Positions 5,594 through 8,252 of a stretch of DNA of 8,252 nucleotides are shown one piece after another. The stretch spans positions 1 through 8,252 of the forward strand of contig CAYJIX010000077.1 in assembly GCA_964370375.1 (NCBI GenBank), written 5' to 3'. The DNA comes from CAYJIX01 sp964370375 (GTDB lineage: Bacteria; Desulfobacterota; Desulfovibrionia; Desulfovibrionales; Desulfovibrionaceae). The translations under genes were made by a program, and so were the position numbers. The notes beneath the pieces were generated by a model that searched no databases, was not told the DNA's origin, and saw nothing but the letters and a program-made list of their open reading frames with translations. Within the stretch, counting starts at the first letter, position 1; every line of letters starts with the position of its first letter.

Positions 5594-7105
5594 TTATGCC
5601 TTTGTTATGCGTGTAAACACGTTTGATTCCACCAATTCATAGATAGTACGAATATCGTTGGTGATAATCCTATCCTTTTCAAGGAAGGGCAAAACTTCAC
5701 GAATGGCCTCGTACGCTTTAGATGTGTACGCGCCCAAGGGGGTGCGCTTGCGCAGATCAATGGCTTGGGCTGCGTGGATGGCGGTATGGGCTGCAATGTA
5801 ACGAAGATTGTCAAGTATTTTTTGGGTTTTATTAACAATCAAGGGCAAATTGGTGGCGTGGTCTTCTACATCTCCGGACACCGTGGCAAAGTCAAGGGTC
5901 ACAGGGTTTGCCAGCAAGCGGTTTTCTGTATCAATAGAAGTGTAGGTTTTTTGATTGGTAATATACGCCATAACACCGGGGCCCGGGCTTAAAAAGGCGT
6001 TCAAGCGGCTAAAATATGGCGTGCCTAAACGGATAAGCTGGTTACAGCTGTTTTTTGAAACATGCGCTAAAGCTAGGCCCAGCATTTCAAAGCCAAGGGC
6101 TAAGGACGTGGGGTCATAATTAGAGCAGGAAATGATACGCTTTTCATCTGCAAGCACGCAAGGGTTGTCGTCGCTACAGTTGATTTGAATGGCATGAAGG
6201 TTCATGACATAGCCTAAAGCGTCGCGCAACGCGCCAAGGACATGACAACCTGACCTGAACGACAAGGGATCTTGAAAGGTTGTGGCCACATCTCCTTGCC
6301 ATAAAAAGCTGCCTTCTAAATATTTTCTGACTAAGGCAGCTGTTTGAGCAGGGCCGGGCACAGGACGCACGGCATGGGCTGCAGGGTCAAGAGGGCTGGT
6401 GTTTGCGCCATAACCTTCTAAAATAAGGGCATAGAGCAATTCGGCGGTATCTAAAAAGTCTAAGGTGTCCTGCAAAAGCAATGATCCGACACCACTGCCA
6501 AGCGCGCTTGTGTTTACAATGGCAAGGGCTCCTTTAGAACCAAGCACTATGGGTTTGAGCCCTGCTTTTTCCAAACCTTCTTTGGCAGGCATGCGCTCGC
6601 CTTTATAAAAAACATCGCCTTCACCGATGATGGCTTGACCTATATGGGCCATGACCACAAGGTCAGATTCGCCAATGGAGCCGCGCTTTGGCAAAACAGG
6701 ATGCACACGCTGGTTGAGCATGTCGCGGTACATGTAGATCAATTCAGGCTGAACGCCTGTGGCGTCGTTTAAAAAACAATTCAAACGCACAAGCAGCATG
6801 GCGCGCACTTCTTCTTCTGATGCTTCAGGAGCAACAGCAGCACTGTGAGAGCGGATAGCGTCTCGGTTGAACGCTTCCATGATTTCAGGCGTAATGGTCC
6901 AATCCTTATTCACCCCAAGCCCGGTGTTAAAGCCATAAATGCGCGGCATGTTGGGGTCGTTGGCCATTTCCAAAACAATGTTGCGCGTGTTTTCAATGCG
7001 TTTGCAACGCTCAGGTGTGATTGCAACCTGAACATCGCCGCGGGCAACCTCTGCTACATCTCCCACTGACAAACTTTTTCCATCAAGCCAAAGTGTGCTA
7101 GCCAT
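5594..7105 (-). CDS. Histidine ammonia-lyase-fold enzyme lacking the MIO triad; possible ergothionase-like lyase
   Basis: This 503-residue cytoplasmic protein has the full aromatic amino acid lyase scaffold and length. HAL-like blocks are IYGFNTGLG (56-64, catalytic-type Tyr57), SHSA (86-89), GSKGALAIVNTSALGSG (189-205), RPVPGPAQ (247-254), QDPLSFR (278-284, with the carboxylate-binding type Arg284), NCSDDNP (309-315) and GDVEDH (411-416, Glu414). The MIO region reads RGSIGESDLVVMAH (141-154), whereas MIO enzymes have GSVGASGDLAPLAH. The Ala-Ser-Gly triad is gone and one residue is deleted. The HAL Tyr of QDPYS is Leu281. It therefore should not form MIO and is unlikely to be a true histidine ammonia-lyase; no urocanase or other hut gene is nearby. 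Ergothionase, which eliminates trimethylamine from ergothioneine, is a known MIO-free member of this fold, so a similar 1,2-elimination on a betaine-type substrate is plausible. Lys67 and Lys386 are candidate substitutes in catalysis. The ATG has AAGGAG five bases upstream. It is the first gene of the symporter operon. Confidence 0.85.
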   Translation of the reverse strand: MASTLWLDGKSLSVGDVAEVARGDVQVAITPERCKRIENTRNIVLEMANDPNMPRIYGFNTGLGVNKDWTITPEIMEAFNRDAIRSHSAAVAPEASEEEVRAMLLVRLNCFLNDATGVQPELIYMYRDMLNQRVHPVLPKRGSIGESDLVVMAHIGQAIIGEGDVFYKGERMPAKEGLEKAGLKPIVLGSKGALAIVNTSALGSGVGSLLLQDTLDFLDTAELLYALILEGYGANTSPLDPAAHAVRPVPGPAQTAALVRKYLEGSFLWQGDVATTFQDPLSFRSGCHVLGALRDALGYVMNLHAIQINCSDDNPCVLADEKRIISCSNYDPTSLALGFEMLGLALAHVSKNSCNQLIRLGTPYFSRLNAFLSPGPGVMAYITNQKTYTSIDTENRLLANPVTLDFATVSGDVEDHATNLPLIVNKTQKILDNLRYIAAHTAIHAAQAIDLRKRTPLGAYTSKAYEAIREVLPFLEKDRIITNDIRTIYELVESNVFTRITKA

Positions 7106-7190
7106 GTGTTCTCCTTTTAAGGTTGAAGTAGGCGTGAATATGGTTTTGTTATGCTCACTATTCTTTTTGCTAACGTGCTTGGTTTAGTAA

Positions 7191-7255
7191 GTATGTTTCG
7201 GTGTATGTCGTGCTGAGCCTTTTATGCTGTAATGCAGCGTATGTTGTATGGTATG
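7191..7255. repeat. Cluster of five GTATG motifs (CATAC on the lyase strand)
   Basis: GTATG occurs at 7191, 7203, 7239, 7246 and 7251, that is five times in 65 bases, in the probable leader of the lyase operon. The spacing is 12, 36, 7 and 5 bases. The region is biased in composition, so this may be chance, but clustered short motifs can be binding sites for a regulator. Confidence 0.3.
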
Positions 7256-7324
7256 CGTTGAAGTAAAAAAAAGGGTAAAAAATGGGTTTGCCACATATTT
7301 TTTTCTGTATTGTACCTTCACATA

Positions 7325-7337
7325 ATGCATTTTGCAT
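7325..7337. promoter_or_regulatory. Short palindrome beside TTGACA, candidate operator of the lyase operon
   Basis: ATGCA (7325-7329) and TGCAT (7333-7337) are perfect inverted repeats around three T residues. The right arm abuts a minus-strand TTGACA (7337-7342). A symmetric site at this place upstream of a catabolic-type operon would suit a dimeric regulator. No regulator gene is in the window and the -10 is not clear, so this is tentative. Confidence 0.25.
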
Positions 7338-7430
7338 GTCAAACAAAAGTTCCATACATTTTTTTTATAGATACATAGAATGGATTGATATGCTGTGTTG
7401 TTTTTTGTTTTCTTTGGCGTACATATGGAT

Positions 7431-7458
7431 AAAAGGCAGGTTATAGGCATCGCCTTTT
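7431..7458. repeat. 7-bp inverted repeat upstream of dtd
   Basis: AAAAGGC (7431-7437) and GCCTTTT (7452-7458) are perfect reverse complements with a 14-base loop. The right arm can instead pair with AGGC at 7445-7448 to give a smaller hairpin. On the plus strand the arm is followed by CTTTTCTC. No gene runs into it from either side, so terminator function is unlikely. Confidence 0.3.
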
Positions 7459-7468
7459 CTTTTCTCAC

Positions 7469-7517
7469 AATCTGCCGTAGTATTAAATTTTGTGGATTTG
7501 TGGTTAGTAGGCAGATT
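7469..7517. repeat. 8-bp inverted repeat spanning the dtd promoter/leader region
   Basis: AATCTGCC (7469-7476) and GGCAGATT (7510-7517) are perfect reverse complements separated by 33 mostly A/T bases. The right arm ends seven bases before the GAGGAGG ribosome binding sequence of dtd. It could be an operator pair or a leader stem. Confidence 0.35.
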
Positions 7518-7534
7518 TTAGCAGAGGAGGGCTC

Positions 7535-8038
7535 ATGCGGTTGTTATTACAACGCGCCTTAAAAGGGCAGGTGACCTGTTATGATGGCGATGCAATCACC
7601 CATACGGCAAGCATTGGGCAAGGGCTTGTGGTCTTGGTGGGATTTGGCCAGTCAGATACGCTTGATATGGTGCATACCGCCCCTTGGAAAGGCATGATTG
7701 AAAAGATGCTGGCCTTGCGCATCTTTCCTGATGATAAGGGCAAGATGAACCTTTCCTTAACAGATATTTTACCGACACAGGATACAAACGGCCTGCTGTT
7801 GGTATCGCAATTCACCTTGCATGCCGATTGCCGCAAAGGGCGGCGCCCTTCCTTTCAACAGGCAGCAGCACCTGATGTTGCAAAACAGCTTTTTGACGCG
7901 CTTATAAGCGATTTGCAACAGCTGATCGGCACACGCCTGCAAAACGGTATTTTTGGTGCAAGCATGCACGTTGATTTTGTCAATTGGGGGCCTGTTACCA
8001 TCATGCTCGATTCTGAGGACTTGTACAGCAGTACGTAA
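7535..8038 (+). CDS. dtd: D-aminoacyl-tRNA deacylase (DTD)
   Basis: This 167-residue cytoplasmic enzyme hydrolyses D-aminoacyl-tRNAs (and mischarged glycyl-tRNA), a chirality checkpoint that keeps D-amino acids out of translation. The signature SQFTLHAD (91-98) and the Gly-cisPro motif in NWGPVT (150-155) are both present. Also seen are the LRIFPDDKGKMNLSL core (61-75) and RPSF (104-107). The length is slightly above the 145-150 residues of enterobacterial DTD because of an insertion around 38-52 and a short C-terminal tail. The ATG follows GAGGAGG with a four-base spacer, a strong initiation site. It is transcribed away from the lyase operon. No clear terminator follows within the window, so it may be co-transcribed with a gene beyond the right edge. 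Confidence 0.96.
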   Translation: MRLLLQRALKGQVTCYDGDAITHTASIGQGLVVLVGFGQSDTLDMVHTAPWKGMIEKMLALRIFPDDKGKMNLSLTDILPTQDTNGLLLVSQFTLHADCRKGRRPSFQQAAAPDVAKQLFDALISDLQQLIGTRLQNGIFGASMHVDFVNWGPVTIMLDSEDLYSST

Positions 8039-8133
8039 GGTTACTCATAAGTGTAAATTGGCAGTTGTTTTGAAAAAGGCCGGTTTTGGAGCGTTTGTCT
8101 TTTTTGGGTTCTGGTTTTGCTTGTATGTTTTTC

Positions 8134-8209
8134 CTTGGTATCATGGTTTTTTTGCCGTTTAATGATGGGAAATAGCTGCTTTTTACCGCCTGCTTTTTCT
8201 TGGTATCAT
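8134..8209. repeat. Direct repeat CTTGGTATCAT, two copies, downstream of dtd
   Basis: CTTGGTATCAT occurs at 8134-8144 and 8199-8209, each copy preceded by a run of T residues. TGCTTTTT is also repeated nearby (8177-8184 and 8191-8198). The segment 8039-8252 carries no gene that I can support. The repeats may be remnants of a small duplication. Confidence 0.4.
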
Positions 8210-8252
8210 CCCCTACGCCACTACGCTTCGCGCAGTTAAACGCGTAGGAGAT
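8208..8252. repeat. Imperfect 11-bp inverted repeat at the right edge
   Basis: ATCCCCTACGC (8208-8218) pairs with GCGTAGGAGAT (8242-8252) with a single mismatch (8211/8249). The inner seven pairs are perfect. CTACGC is also repeated with an eight-base period (8213 and 8221). It might be a terminator stem for dtd, or GGAG (8247-8250) could be a ribosome binding site for a gene starting beyond the edge. The window ends before this can be settled. Confidence 0.35.

Larger units (their letters stand above)
7106..7534. other. AT-rich divergent intergenic region between the lyase operon and dtd
   Basis: This 429-base region must hold both divergent promoters. It is rich in A and T runs. On the minus strand a perfect TTGACA (7337-7342) is present, but the nearest good -10 (TACAAT, 7309-7314) is 22 bases away, so no sigma-70 promoter can be assigned with confidence. 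On the plus strand TATTAA near 7481 is a weak -10 for dtd without a good -35. The open frames on the minus strand here have no ribosome binding site and low-complexity composition, so I see no gene. Several short repeats, listed separately, may be regulatory. Confidence 0.6.

Noticed and set aside
5594..7105. Calling the lyase hutH (histidine ammonia-lyase)
   Set aside because: The MIO triad and the QDPYS Tyr are missing, and no hut genes are adjacent.
7170..7468. Minus-strand open frames of 61 and 94 codons in the divergent intergenic region
   Set aside because: They are AT-driven frames without ribosome binding sites. Composition (many Thr, Tyr, Lys, His) is unlike real neighbours, and the longer one would need a GTG start.
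7953..8162. A 69-codon plus-strand frame running past the end of dtd
   Set aside because: It starts inside dtd in another frame, and its hydrophobic tail comes from T-rich non-coding sequence without a start signal.

Overview
The window reads as one stretch of a chromosome from an anaerobic, probably gut-associated bacterium. GC content looks moderate (mid-40s percent by eye, not computed). The two-subunit aconitase-type dehydratase and the D-aminoacyl-tRNA deacylase look like Desulfovibrionaceae versions from memory. That placement is an inference of moderate to low confidence. No rRNA, tRNA, CRISPR array, insertion sequence or phage gene is visible.

All genes from position 19 to 7105 lie on the minus strand, so transcription runs from high to low coordinates. 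In that order they are: a histidine ammonia-lyase-fold enzyme (5594-7105), a sodium:solute symporter (4072-5472), a 62-residue two-helix membrane protein (3873-4061), a strong intrinsic terminator (3814-3861), an unrecognised 172-residue protein (3282-3800), a second strong terminator (3211-3249), a CNNM/CBS-domain membrane protein (1972-3009), and the large (614-1864) and small (19-519) subunits of a 3-isopropylmalate-dehydratase-like hydro-lyase. A roughly 430-base AT-rich intergenic region separates the lyase from dtd (7535-8038), the only plus-strand gene.

The most interesting part is the lyase/symporter/mini-protein unit. The lyase keeps the histidine ammonia-lyase scaffold and many active-site positions, but the Ala-Ser-Gly triad that cyclises into the MIO electrophile is absent: it reads Gly-Glu-Ser-Asp, with one residue deleted. 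The HAL-family Tyr in the QDPYS motif is also replaced by Leu. A known HAL-fold enzyme without MIO is ergothionase, which removes trimethylamine from ergothioneine. A lyase of this kind co-transcribed with a Na+ symporter and its small partner suggests an import-and-cleave module for a betaine-like (quaternary ammonium) histidine derivative or related compound. The substrate is inferred, not shown.

The dehydratase pair would serve leucine biosynthesis in the simplest reading, but several signature positions differ from canonical LeuC/LeuD and no leuA or leuB lies inside the window, so another (methyl)malate-type substrate is possible. The remaining genes are ordinary housekeeping (dtd) or general membrane functions (CNNM protein).
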